Shown here: one piece after another, positions 16,211 to 24,652 of the stretch | Position numbering within the stretch: the first letter of the stretch is position 1 | Layout: every line of letters begins with the position of its first letter | Source: Clostridium sp. CAG:967 | GTDB lineage: Bacteria > Cyanobacteriota > Vampirovibrionia > Gastranaerophilales > Gastranaerophilaceae | Assembly: GCA_000433095.1 (NCBI GenBank) | Contig: HF991484.1 | Coordinates: 138,191-186,056 of the forward strand | Reading direction: 5' to 3' | DNA length: 47,866 bases | Notes under the pieces: model-generated | The model's input: only the letters and a program-made list of their open reading frames with translations | The model's database searches: none | What the model was told of the DNA's origin: nothing | Translations under genes and position numbers: made by a program

Positions 16211-16301
16211 TCGGGATGTGGCACTCTGCCGAGTGAAACAATCCGGTGAATTGTTTCACGAGAGGTGGTAGCGCACTTTTCAAATGTGGAACATTTGAAA
16301 A
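16211..16301 (+). ncRNA. Partial tRNA-Pro 5'-half copy with inserted hairpin, upstream of tRNA-Pro
   Basis: TCGGGATGTGGC (16211-16222) repeats the first bases of tRNA-Pro. ACTCTGCCGAG follows (16223-16233), as at the Leu locus. Next come a 9-bp stem TGAAACAAT/ATTGTTTCA (16234-16242 and 16250-16258) with a 7-base loop, CGAGAGG (16259-16265), and the D-arm end TGGTAGCGCAC (16266-16276). A second hairpin of 11 bp, TTTTCAAATGT/ACATTTGAAAA with loop GGA, occupies 16277-16301. Relative to the Leu element, two pairs of the first stem change from A-T to T-A and G-C, with both strands altered. There is no 3' tRNA half. Function unknown. Confidence 0.6.
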
Positions 16302-16313
16302 TTAAATAACTGT

Positions 16314-16390
16314 CGGGATGTGGCGCAGCTTGGTAGCGCACCTCGCTTGGGACGAGGGGGTCGCACGTTCAAATCGTGTCATCCCGACCA
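16314..16390 (+). tRNA. tRNA-Pro (anticodon UGG)
   Basis: Acceptor arms CGGGATG and CATCCCG pair fully. The D-arm is GCGC/GCGC. The anticodon stem CCTCG/CGAGG encloses CTTGGGA, giving anticodon UGG. The T-arm is GCACG-TTCAAAT-CGTGT, with discriminator A and encoded CCA at 16388-16390. The 77-base length is normal. Confidence 0.95.
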
Positions 16391-16395
16391 TTTAT

Positions 16396-16424
16396 AAAAA
16401 GACAGCCATTTGGCTGTCTTTTTT
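16396..16424. terminator. Bidirectional intrinsic terminator after tRNA-Pro
   Basis: A 12-bp stem, AAAAAGACAGCC (16396-16407) and GGCTGTCTTTTT (16412-16423), has loop ATTT. It serves tRNA-Pro and overlaps the stop codon of the convergent zincin-like gene. Confidence 0.9.
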
Positions 16425-17737
16425 ACATTTCTGGCAACTTTGGACCTTTGTAATATTCATACATTTTCATAACATCATCAGGAAGTTTTCTTCCTGCACA
16501 AAGTGCATTAAAGCATTCAGCAACAAATTCGGCAGGGGAAGTTTGTGCATACCATGAAATTTGTCCTGCAATTTTTTGCTTATTAAGATCAGATTTAAAC
16601 AATTTTTCAGATTTACCTGATAATCGACCAAAAAACCAATCATTTAAGGATGTATTCATATCATGAAGTAAATGTCCCATCTCATGATATATGAAATCGA
16701 ATTTTGAATTTCCTCTGTACGTTCCCTGAACAGGATGATCCAGACCAGAAGCATTAATCAAATTCATACAGGATAGAATTTGGTCTTTTTTAGACAATTT
16801 TGAATATTCATCTATAGTTTTAACTGAAATATTTTTGTCTGCAAGTTTTTTTAGTACATCTTCATTCTTTAATAAATCTTTAATTGTATCTAAAGGATTT
16901 TTAAATATTTTTTCCGCTGCGCCCAACAAATCATCATGAAGTTGAATTGCACTAAATGCATCAAATCTGGTAAAAGTATCCGGCGCTGTTCTATACTTAT
17001 GCAGAAACCCCATAAATCTAGCCTGTAATCCTTTATCTATCAAAGGAATTGGTATAAATGTTCCCTCGGGAGTTACTTCACGTTCAAAAAGACGTGAAAC
17101 CAAAGTATATCCCGACACTTTTTTCGTTTCTTTTATTTTTTCAGCAGCTAACAAATTTTCATTAACTAATTTTTCAAATTCATTTTTTACCGTATCAAAA
17201 GCATTTTTGTTAATACCAAGTGTCTTAGTTGACGGTTGATGATAAGCAGGCATCAATCCCTCTTCACCTTTACTCAACTTCTCACAAACTTTTTTATCAT
17301 AAAGAATGTTTTGCGGCATTTGAGCTTTTCCTTTAAATCTGTTATTAATATTAACCAGTCCTTCATTAACCCAGTTTGCAAGCTCTAAATCATTACCCAG
17401 ATCAAATTTCTTAACACCAAAATTTTTCTTTGCAAATTCAATTGCCTCCTCCATTGTTTGAGCCGGTTTAAAATCGATATGCTCTGCAAAATTTGCCGGA
17501 TTTAAAGTTTTGCCTTTAGTCAGTATTGCGGCAGTAACAATTCCGCCTAATGCCAGAACTCCTGCACCTATACCAACCTTTTGCCCTGTTGTAAGTTTTT
17601 TATTCTCTTTCTTATCCTGTTTTACAAATTCGTCGGGTTTAGAAGCTTTTAGACTGCCCCCCCCCGATAGTCTGTGAATATTGATTTGAAGGCATAGCTG
17701 CCGTAAATTCAAGATTTGTACCGATTGCTTCCAACAT
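16423..17737 (-). CDS. HExxH zincin-like protein, frame interrupted by a poly-G tract (phase-OFF)
   Basis: The body has a hydrophobic segment KVGIGAGVLALGGIVTAAIL and a zinc motif FIYHEMGHLLHDMN. SPAEFVAECFNAL about 65 residues on is a plausible gluzincin Glu. The best start is the ATG at 17737: AAAGGGA precedes it and a GCAATTTTT-N14-TTTATA promoter lies 30 bases upstream. From it 24 codons (MLEAIGTNLEFTAAMPSNQY and four more) lead into nine G (17657-17665 on the plus strand as C). After the tract this frame stops within five codons, QSKSF then TAA. The protein body is in another frame, starting GGGSLKASKPDEF. Eight or eleven G would join them into about 437 residues. An upstream in-frame ATG at 17784 lacks a ribosome-binding site and overlaps the promoter. 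Either a contingency gene or a sequencing indel. Confidence 0.75.
17657..17665 (-). repeat. Poly-G tract of 9 in the zincin-like gene
   Basis: Nine consecutive C on the plus strand read as G in the gene. It is followed in the coding direction by CAGTCTAAAAGCTTCT. The two prepilin tracts are followed by CAACCTAAAAGCTCCT, identical at 13 of 16 positions. The tract sits 24 codons after the start. Confidence 0.85.
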
Positions 17738-17767
17738 AAATTTTCCCTTTCTGAATTTTTATATTTA

Positions 17768-17796
17768 TATAAAAACATAAACATGAAAAAAATTGC
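17768..17796 (-). promoter_or_regulatory. GCAATTTTT-N14-TTTATA promoter, copy 4
   Basis: On the minus strand GCAATTTTT (17796-17788), 14 bases, TTTATA (17773-17768), then 30 bases to the ATG at 17737. The spacing is identical to the two Cys-His genes on the other strand. Confidence 0.6.
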
Positions 17797-17883
17797 TATA
17801 TTTATAATTTGTTGACTTGGTCTTTATTTTATAATACAGTTTTAAAAGAGAGATTTTACACTATTAAATGAGGATTAGGGAAA

Positions 17884-18972
17884 TTGGATTTTACAACTTT
17901 AACCATTGAAGCACTTAAAGCATTAGCTTCTATTGTAGGAAATTACGGATTTGCAATTATATTATTAACTGTTGTTATAAGACTTGCTATGTGGCCGTTG
18001 AACGTTTCTCAACAGCGTTCTATGAAAATGATGCAGACTATGCAGCCTAAAATTAAGGCTATTCAGGACAGATATAAAAGTGATCCGCAAAAAATGCAGC
18101 AAAAACTTATGGAATTCTATAAGGAAAATAAGTTTAACCCTATGGGCGGATGTTTGCCTTTATTAATTCAATTACCTATTTTCATTCTTTTATATACAGC
18201 TTTGATGAGCCCGCAATTTATCCAAATTGCAGGTGATACTTCATTCGGTTTCTTGAGCAGACTGGATACAACATTAAGAGCTACAGCTGGACGTTCTTAT
18301 GACGGAACTTTCGGAGTTTCACAAAACGATACTTTTGTACTTGGAAAAACTGCAACTGTTTATTTGCCTGATGAAACTCTTGAAAACGTTAAAGTTAAAG
18401 ATCCAAACAAAGCTATTGAAATTCAAGGTGATTTCAAACCCGGCGAAAATATTGACTTTAAAATCGATTTAGATCACTTAAACTTAAAATTTGCACAGCT
18501 TGACCAAATCCAAAAAGCTGAAATTGCTGTTACTGATATGACAAATAAAGAAATCGAAAATGTTACGTTCACAAAACAGGGAAGTGTTTTAGCTGCATCC
18601 GTACCTACAACTGCATCTTCAAGATCATTCCACTGGGATGTATTTGTATTGATTGCTTTATTTGCTTTGACAATGTTTGCATCACAAAAAGTAATGATGG
18701 CATCTCAAAAAAGCAAAGATGCACAGCTTGATCCTACACAGGAAGCTATACAAAAATCTATGGGTACATTTATGCCGATTATGATTATCGGTACATTCGT
18801 GATAATCCCTATTCCTGCCGGAGTTTTGCTGTACCTTGTAACAAGCAACGTTATTCAGATTTTACAAACAGTAATTGTAAATAAACAAATTGATAAAGAG
18901 CAGGAACGTGCCGGAATTTTAGCAAGCGACAACGAGGTTGCGGATGCTAAAAAAATTCAGCCTAAAGATTAA
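17884..18972 (+). CDS. yidC: Membrane protein insertase YidC/Oxa1
   Basis: YidC inserts membrane proteins with or without SecYEG. The core regions YGFAIILLTVVIRLAMWPLNVSQQRSMKMMQ and FNPMGGCLPLLIQLPIFILLYTAL are diagnostic. IPIPAGVLLYLVTSNVIQILQ forms the C-terminal helices. An extra-membrane insertion of about 110 residues (roughly 125-235), predicted beta-rich by eye, separates helices. As I recall, cyanobacterial YidC/Alb3 proteins carry a comparable insertion, which fits the host. The start is TTG at 17884, nine bases after GAGGA. It is the first gene of a yidC-queA unit. Confidence 0.94.
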   Translation: MDFTTLTIEALKALASIVGNYGFAIILLTVVIRLAMWPLNVSQQRSMKMMQTMQPKIKAIQDRYKSDPQKMQQKLMEFYKENKFNPMGGCLPLLIQLPIFILLYTALMSPQFIQIAGDTSFGFLSRLDTTLRATAGRSYDGTFGVSQNDTFVLGKTATVYLPDETLENVKVKDPNKAIEIQGDFKPGENIDFKIDLDHLNLKFAQLDQIQKAEIAVTDMTNKEIENVTFTKQGSVLAASVPTTASSRSFHWDVFVLIALFALTMFASQKVMMASQKSKDAQLDPTQEAIQKSMGTFMPIMIIGTFVIIPIPAGVLLYLVTSNVIQILQTVIVNKQIDKEQERAGILASDNEVADAKKIQPKD

Positions 18973-18988
18973 TAACGGAAGAAACAAA

Positions 18989-20041
18989 ATGCTTTTATCT
19001 GAATATGATTACAATTTACCTGAAGAATTAATAGCGCAGATGCCTGCGGATAAAAGAGATAATTCGAGAATGATGGTTCTAAACCGAAAGGATAGAACCA
19101 TTTCTCATAAGCATTTTTATGACATCGTTGATTTAATTGATAAAGATACGCTTCTTGTGATGAATAATACAAAAGTTCTCCCTGCACGTCTTATCGGTCA
19201 CAAAGACACAGGGGCAAAGATTGAGGTATTTTTATTAAAACAAACAGAACAACGGCTGCACTTGTGGGATGTTTTAATTAAACCGTCAAAAAGAGTAAAG
19301 CCCGATACAATTATAAAAATAAGCGATGAATTATCTGTCAAGGCTGTTAAACGACTTGAAGAAAACGGAGAATGGCTTGTTGAATTAATCTATGCCGGTG
19401 ATAACGTTCTTGATGTACTTCATCGAAACGGAAATATACCGCTTCCGCCATATATTGAACGAAAAATGGCAAATGATGATTTAAAAAAGCTGGATTTTGA
19501 ACGCTACCAGACAGTTTATGCTAAAGACGAGGGTTCTGTTGCAGCTCCGACAGCAGGACTTCATTTCACGGAAGAAATACTTAACAAACTTCAAAAAAAA
19601 GGAGTAGAGCTTGCTTACGTAACTTTAAATGTAGGATTAGGCACGTTCAGACCGGTTCAGTGCGAAAATGTTCTTGAACATAAAATGCATTCCGAAACTT
19701 TTGAAATATCACAACAGGCAGCCAATCAAATTAACAGCGCTAAACAACAGGGTAAAAAAATTGTTGCAGTAGGCACAACAACCGTAAGAACACTTGAAAC
19801 AGCTTTTCAAAAATACGGCTGTATAAAGGCTTGTCATGACCATTCCGAATTATTTATTTATCCCCCTTATGAATTTAAAGTTATTGATAATCTGATAACT
19901 AATTTCCACCTACCAAAATCTACTCTTTTAATGCTTGTTAGCGCTCTGGCAGGAAAAGATTTTATATTTGAGGCTTACAAAGAAGCTATTGAAAATAAAT
20001 ACCGATTTTTCTCTTACGGCGACTGCATGCTTATTAACTAA
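18989..20041 (+). CDS. queA: S-adenosylmethionine:tRNA ribosyltransferase-isomerase
   Basis: QueA transfers the ribosyl part of SAM onto 7-aminomethyl-7-deazaguanine in tRNA, forming epoxyqueuosine. Diagnostic stretches are YDYNLPEELIAQMPADKRD at the N-terminus, AAPTAGLHFTEEIL and TLNVGLGTFRPV in the middle, and LITNFHLPKSTLLMLVSAL at the end. The ATG at 18989 after GGAAG gives 350 residues; an earlier in-frame ATG would overlap yidC and is not needed. It overlaps the convergent regulator gene by 8 bases. Confidence 0.95.
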   Translation: MLLSEYDYNLPEELIAQMPADKRDNSRMMVLNRKDRTISHKHFYDIVDLIDKDTLLVMNNTKVLPARLIGHKDTGAKIEVFLLKQTEQRLHLWDVLIKPSKRVKPDTIIKISDELSVKAVKRLEENGEWLVELIYAGDNVLDVLHRNGNIPLPPYIERKMANDDLKKLDFERYQTVYAKDEGSVAAPTAGLHFTEEILNKLQKKGVELAYVTLNVGLGTFRPVQCENVLEHKMHSETFEISQQAANQINSAKQQGKKIVAVGTTTVRTLETAFQKYGCIKACHDHSELFIYPPYEFKVIDNLITNFHLPKSTLLMLVSALAGKDFIFEAYKEAIENKYRFFSYGDCMLIN

Positions 20042-20354
20042 GAAATCCCTTCAATATATTATAAATATCAGTTAATTTTTCGCAGTTATTATCAATAAGT
20101 CTGGAAAGCTCTTTTTTCATATCAGTCGGATTTTGTGGATAATATTCAAAATCAAAAAGCTGTTTAGGAGTAACTGAGAGGACATTACACAGTTTTTCAA
20201 GAGTGTCAGCCGTAACAAAGTTTGTACCGCATTCTATGAAAGATAATGAACGACAATTAAAATCAAGTTTTTCTGCCAATTCTTCTTGTGTAAGCCCTTT
20301 TTGTTCACGATAATATTTGATTTTTTTACCAAGTTTCTTTTTAATTTCGTTCAT
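20034..20354 (-). CDS. XRE-family helix-turn-helix regulator
   Basis: The first 65 residues form a Cro/CI-type HTH: LGKKIKYYREQKGLTQEELAEKLDFNCRSLSFIECG, then LEKLCNVLSVTPKQLFDF. The remaining 40 residues are helical and may dimerise. It is divergent from a prepilin gene with 117 bases between, where inverted repeats overlap the prepilin promoter. Control of that gene or autoregulation is a reasonable inference. Confidence 0.9.
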   Translation of the reverse strand: MNEIKKKLGKKIKYYREQKGLTQEELAEKLDFNCRSLSFIECGTNFVTADTLEKLCNVLSVTPKQLFDFEYYPQNPTDMKKELSRLIDNNCEKLTDIYNILKGFLS

Positions 20355-20373
20355 TCATTTACCTTTAGTATTA

Positions 20374-20434
20374 TTTTCAATTACTTTACGTTTTAATTAA
20401 ACGTATTGAAAATTACTATATAGTATGTTATAAT
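20374..20434 (+). promoter_or_regulatory. Prepilin promoter with overlapping inverted repeats
   Basis: TTGAAA (20406-20411) and TATAAT (20429-20434) are 17 bases apart. The -35 box overlaps ATTGAAAA (20405-20412), whose inverse TTTTCAAT lies at 20374-20381. An inner dyad ACGTTT/AAACGT spans 20388-20404. The repeats are candidate operators for the divergent XRE regulator, which could act as a repressor by covering the -35 box. Confidence 0.55.
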
Positions 20435-20471
20435 ACTAACAGACGGATAAATTTTTGACAGGAGAATATGT

Positions 20472-21164
20472 ATGCAAAAAGGTTTTACACTGGCAGAAGT
20501 ACTTATAACTCTCGGCATAATAGGAATTGTGGCTGCAATGACTATGCCTGTAATCAATGCAAAAACTCAAGATTTGGTATTAGACAGCCAATATAAAAAA
20601 AGTCAAAATATACTTTCAAACGGCTATAAGCTTATGATGGCAAAAAGTTCTACATATCAGGTAGAAAATTTACCTTTTTTGTCTGCATGCACTGATAATA
20701 AATGTATATCAATGGAACATAAAAATATTTTTTCTATTATAAATGATTCTGCCGGTAATCTGTCTTATGATATTCTCCCTCAAGAATATTCAATAAAAGG
20801 GAAAAGCGAGAAGTCCAATTTCAAATGGATAGATACAAAATACATTTTTGCAACTAACGACGGCATGATATTCGGTTTAACTCCTGATGATGAAGCATCG
20901 TCTTTTAGCATAGTTTCAGATGTCAACGGTATAAAAATGCCTAATGTTGTAAAAAGAGATTTATATAAATTCAGATATTCGGGAGCAGGAAAACTTTCAG
21001 ATGTTTCTGATGAACTTGAAGATATTTCAGTGTGCACAATAGAAAATCCGACAGGCTGTACAGAACAGCAATGTATGGCTATTGAAGGATATCATCAAGT
21101 CGCTGACGGACAGATCTGTATAGAGTGGTTTCACAATCAGTGTATGTTCTGTGTACCTAAATAA
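20472..21164 (+). CDS. Prepilin-type protein with canonical Gly cleavage site
   Basis: The short leader MQKG is followed by FTLAEVLITLGIIGIVAAMTM, a classical type IV prepilin or pseudopilin start with Gly at -1 and Glu at +5. The 230-residue product has a soluble domain with Cys-rich segments near residues 71-76 and 192-229 (CTIENPTGCTEQQC and CIEWFHNQCMFC). Those could form disulfides outside the membrane. It differs strongly from the four other prepilins here and has its own promoter and a divergent regulator. Confidence 0.88.
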   Translation: MQKGFTLAEVLITLGIIGIVAAMTMPVINAKTQDLVLDSQYKKSQNILSNGYKLMMAKSSTYQVENLPFLSACTDNKCISMEHKNIFSIINDSAGNLSYDILPQEYSIKGKSEKSNFKWIDTKYIFATNDGMIFGLTPDDEASSFSIVSDVNGIKMPNVVKRDLYKFRYSGAGKLSDVSDELEDISVCTIENPTGCTEQQCMAIEGYHQVADGQICIEWFHNQCMFCVPK

Positions 21165-21204
21165 GGCATCAATATTATTATATTTGTGATAGAATATATT
21201 TGAA

Positions 21205-22719
21205 ATGAACTTAGACACAGCGATAGATACACTTTTATCACCGATAGCCGATAAAATTTCAGGGATAATTTTCAGCTCCGTAACAATTAACGGGGTTAAA
21301 ATTGAATTTTTGGTTGCCCTGTTAATGATTGCTGCGTTTTATTTTACCATACGTACAAGATTTATCGGCATTTGGGGATTTAAGCACGCTTTAGAACTTA
21401 TTACAAAAAATTTTGAACACAAAGAAATACGTGTTAAAAAGAAAAGAGGAGAAGTTTCATCTTTTCAGGCATTGACTGCAACAATTTCTGCATCGGCAGG
21501 AATTGGCAATGTTGCAGGTTCAGCGGCAGCTGTTTCCGTAGGCGGTCCGGGAGTTATTTTCTGGATGATTATGGCAGGATTTTTCTCTATGGCATTAAAA
21601 TTTGCCGAAGTACTCTTAGGACTTAAGTTCAGAAAAGTTAATGCAGACGGAACAACTGACGGCGGTCCTATGTATTATATAGAAGGAGCACTTAAAAATA
21701 ACAAATATATCGGCAGATTTGCGCCTCATTTATCAAAAATTTATGCTGTCTGCTGTATTTTTGCAATGATAGGCGGCTGGAATTTATTCCAGATTAACGC
21801 AATGACCACTCAGATTACCGAGGTAACTGGCGGAAACAAAAGCTTTTTTGCGGAACAGAGCTGGTTACTGGGGTTAATAGTTGCTGTTATAACTTATTTT
21901 ACAATTATCGGCGGAATAAAGGCTATAGGCAAGTTTACCTCTAAAGTAACTCCTGTTATGTGTACATTATATGTTCTTACTGCTTTTGCGGTTTGTCTTT
22001 TAAACATTCAGCATGTTCCTCATACGTTTGCTGTAATTTTGCACGAAGCTTTCTCACCTAAAGCTATGGCAGGCGGAATGTTTGCTTGTATGCTGTGGGG
22101 CTTCAGACGTGCCATGTTTGCAAACGAATCCGGCTTAGGCACTGCACCGATTGCTTTTTCGGCAGTAAAAACAAACAACCCTGTTTCCCAGGCATTTATT
22201 GCCATGCTCCAGCCGTTTGTAGATACAGTAATCGTAGGATCTGCAACTGCTTTTGTTATTGTTGTTTCGGGTGAATACCTTAACACAACAGGGATTGCAG
22301 GAATTGAACTGACTTCTAAGGCTTTTGGTTCGGTTTGTCCGTTTTTCCCTCTTTTATTAACAGTTATGGCAAGCTGTTTTGTACTTTCCACAATGCTTTG
22401 CGGCTCTTATTACGGTGTTAAGGCGTGGAACTATCTCTTCGGCAATTCTAAATTGACAACAAGGACTTTTCAGGTTATATATTGTATATTCATAATAATA
22501 GGTTCTGCCATGAACTTTAAAAGTATAATTAATCTATCTGATGCATTTACTTTGTTCCTGGCTGTGCCAAACTTAATAGCAGTGTTCATGTTATCTGATG
22601 TAATCATGAAAGAACTGAAAAGATATTGTAAGAAATACAACGTAGGTTTATTTAAAAATAACGAGGAGAGAGTAGAAAATGAAGAAAGATTGTCTGGAGA
22701 TAGTAAGATCAAAGTGTGA
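21205..22719 (+). CDS. Alanine/glycine:cation symporter (AGCS family)
   Basis: This 504-residue inner-membrane protein has about ten hydrophobic helices. The family signatures are FQALTATISASAGIGNVAGSAAAV, GGPGVIFWMI and GGPMYYIEGALKNN. It would import alanine or glycine with sodium or protons. The stop region overlaps the next gene by 41 bases, with GAGGAGAG inside its end serving as that gene's ribosome-binding site. Confidence 0.93.
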   Translation: MNLDTAIDTLLSPIADKISGIIFSSVTINGVKIEFLVALLMIAAFYFTIRTRFIGIWGFKHALELITKNFEHKEIRVKKKRGEVSSFQALTATISASAGIGNVAGSAAAVSVGGPGVIFWMIMAGFFSMALKFAEVLLGLKFRKVNADGTTDGGPMYYIEGALKNNKYIGRFAPHLSKIYAVCCIFAMIGGWNLFQINAMTTQITEVTGGNKSFFAEQSWLLGLIVAVITYFTIIGGIKAIGKFTSKVTPVMCTLYVLTAFAVCLLNIQHVPHTFAVILHEAFSPKAMAGGMFACMLWGFRRAMFANESGLGTAPIAFSAVKTNNPVSQAFIAMLQPFVDTVIVGSATAFVIVVSGEYLNTTGIAGIELTSKAFGSVCPFFPLLLTVMASCFVLSTMLCGSYYGVKAWNYLFGNSKLTTRTFQVIYCIFIIIGSAMNFKSIINLSDAFTLFLAVPNLIAVFMLSDVIMKELKRYCKKYNVGLFKNNEERVENEERLSGDSKIKV

Positions 22720-23338
22720 AAGCTGTACAGCTTGTGCGTTGGGAAAAACACGCAATAATATTGTTTTTTCTGACGGTAACCCGTCTACCGCTAAAATCGT
22801 ACTTATAGGAGAAGCTCCGGGAGAAATGGAAGACGAAACTGGAAGACCGTTCGTTGGCAGAGCAGGACAGCTTTTAAATGATTTTCTTGCAGAAGCAGGT
22901 ATTTCAAGAGATGAAGATGTTTATGTGATTAATACCGTTAAATGCAGACCTCCTGAAAACAGAGTTCCTACAGATGAGGAAAAATCAGCTTGCAGAAAAT
23001 TCCTGAATGCTCAAATTGATATTATTAACCCTAGAGCAATAGTTCTTTGCGGTGCTACTGCATTAAAATCTTTCATTGAGCTTGATAAAAAACAAACAAT
23101 CTCTAAAGTCAGAGGTCAGTGGATGAACATCACGGTTGACGGAAAAGATTACAGAGCAATCACTATTTTCCATCCTTCTTACCTTTTAAGAAACCACTCT
23201 TTAGATGAAGGTTCTCCAAGAAGATTGATGAAACAGGATCTGGCAAGCATTAAAAATGAAATTCTGCCGGATGTAGACCATTCACAAGACAGCAACAATG
23301 TTGTTTATATGGAACCGAAAGAAATCGCAATGGTATAA
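22679..23338 (+). CDS. Family-4 uracil-DNA glycosylase (Fe-S)
   Basis: This enzyme removes uracil from DNA. The N-terminal CESCTAC and later NTVKCRPPENR and SACRKF supply the Cys ligands expected for the 4Fe-4S cluster of family 4. GEAPGEMEDETGRPFVGRAG is the active-site motif and HPSYLLR the C-terminal motif. The 219 residues are usual. The ATG is preceded by GAGGAGAG. Coupling to the symporter gene appears to be positional only. Confidence 0.94.
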   Translation: MKKDCLEIVRSKCESCTACALGKTRNNIVFSDGNPSTAKIVLIGEAPGEMEDETGRPFVGRAGQLLNDFLAEAGISRDEDVYVINTVKCRPPENRVPTDEEKSACRKFLNAQIDIINPRAIVLCGATALKSFIELDKKQTISKVRGQWMNITVDGKDYRAITIFHPSYLLRNHSLDEGSPRRLMKQDLASIKNEILPDVDHSQDSNNVVYMEPKEIAMV

Positions 23339-23342
23339 TAAC

Positions 23343-23373
23343 AAAAAAGACCTCTTATAAAGAGGTCTTTTTT
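23343..23373. terminator. Bidirectional intrinsic terminator
   Basis: A 14-bp stem, AAAAAAGACCTCTT (23343-23356) and AAGAGGTCTTTTTT (23360-23373), has a three-base loop. It lies between the convergent UDG and hypothetical genes. Confidence 0.92.
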
Positions 23374-24652
23374 ATGTCTTATTATCAACAATTTTTTCTG
23401 CTGGAGCAAGCCCCGGTTCCAAATCAGATCCTGTTATAAATTTTCTGAACGCAAATTGAGCTTTAGGAAGTGCATAAGCAAGAAGTACACTGCTTAAGGC
23501 AACGTTAGTCAATATATTTGCGCTTTTAGCTATTTTTGCTTTTTTAATAAAGCTTTTAAAATCATTTACATCAAGTTTAGAGGCTTTATTTTGGAAAGCT
23601 TCTAAATCGTTTCTGAACTTAGCAAGGTTTTTAATATCTACATACGCCCTCGGATCTCTAATACCGTTTTTTAGCATTGTAATTTTTTTGAACTTTTTAG
23701 CATATTGAACAAATACAGTATCTTTATTTTTAACATTATCTATGAATTTTAAAAGGCTTTCTGCAGTATCAGCCTCAGGAAGCTTTAATTCTCCTGCTTT
23801 TATCTGTTTTACAAAATCTTTGTCGGCAAGTATAAGCGGATCAAGTTCTACACCTGTCATTTTATTTAAACCTTTTTCAATCCACTTTGGAGCCACAAAG
23901 TTTAAAAACATCATGCCGGTCATTTTAAAAGCCAGATCATACGCTTCATTTTTGTTACGTGCAGTTGTAACACGACCTACTGCATATCCGCCGTCAGTTA
24001 CAGCCATTTTATTCTGAGTTGTGAAGTTTGCTGCTTTTGTAATCCAACTTCCCGTAAAAGTTACATCTTGATTTTTGTAAAATTTATCTTTTTCCAGAAA
24101 GTTGATTTGAGAAGCAGATTGTTTACTTTGAGCTTCTTTTTCTCTTAACTTATCAATCTTTTTTGCAGAGGAAGCAAATATCATTTTAGGCAGGATGAAG
24201 CCCATAAACAAAATCGGGATTGTTGTTGAAGCTATGAATTTACCGGCAAGAAGTTTTTCATAAAGCTTTTTATTTTTCTTTGCATTCATTAAATCTTTTA
24301 CGGCTTCGGGAGCTATGTCTTTAAATTTTTGGATATTATAATCAATTCCCTGAATTCCTGCTTCTTCCTTAAAAAGATTAAGATTAACTTTCGGGTTCAG
24401 TCCTCTTTTTTGGATAAACATATCACAAAGTTTACCGACAAGCGGAATACCCCCAAGCCAAACAGCAGAAGTTGCGTATTCATCCAAAAATCTTTCTCTT
24501 GCTGCTAAATAAGCAATACCTTCCGATTCTTTCTTGTTCTGATTGTATGTAAGCGCAATCTTTGCTGGAACTTCTATTCCGCAGTCACGAACAATAAGGG
24601 GGTATATGCTGTTATTATTTCCAATAGCTGATATTATATTTGTTACTAACAT
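23372..24652 (-). CDS. Hypothetical membrane-associated protein, 426 residues
   Basis: I recognise no domain. Hydrophobic segments occur near residues 160-178 (ASTTIPILFMGFILPKMIF), around 240 and near 388-405 (ILTNVALSSVLLAYALPKA). The last resembles a C-terminal anchor. Charged Lys-rich regions lie between. There is no cleavable signal peptide. A promoter-like TTGATT and TGTAAT lie upstream on the minus strand. Its general make-up is like that of the proteins at 11085 and 15319. Confidence 0.75.
   Translation of the reverse strand: MLVTNIISAIGNNNSIYPLIVRDCGIEVPAKIALTYNQNKKESEGIAYLAARERFLDEYATSAVWLGGIPLVGKLCDMFIQKRGLNPKVNLNLFKEEAGIQGIDYNIQKFKDIAPEAVKDLMNAKKNKKLYEKLLAGKFIASTTIPILFMGFILPKMIFASSAKKIDKLREKEAQSKQSASQINFLEKDKFYKNQDVTFTGSWITKAANFTTQNKMAVTDGGYAVGRVTTARNKNEAYDLAFKMTGMMFLNFVAPKWIEKGLNKMTGVELDPLILADKDFVKQIKAGELKLPEADTAESLLKFIDNVKNKDTVFVQYAKKFKKITMLKNGIRDPRAYVDIKNLAKFRNDLEAFQNKASKLDVNDFKSFIKKAKIAKSANILTNVALSSVLLAYALPKAQFAFRKFITGSDLEPGLAPAEKIVDNKT

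Noticed and set aside
16318..16557. ORF starting inside tRNA-Pro
   Set aside because: It overlaps the tRNA and its terminator and runs antisense to the zincin-like gene.
17738..17784. An ATG at 17784 in frame with the zincin-like body, giving an uninterrupted reading frame at 9 G
   Set aside because: It has no ribosome-binding site, lies within the promoter element, and yields an N-terminus read out of frame through the natural ATG region. It is kept only as a fallback if the tract proves fixed at 9 G.
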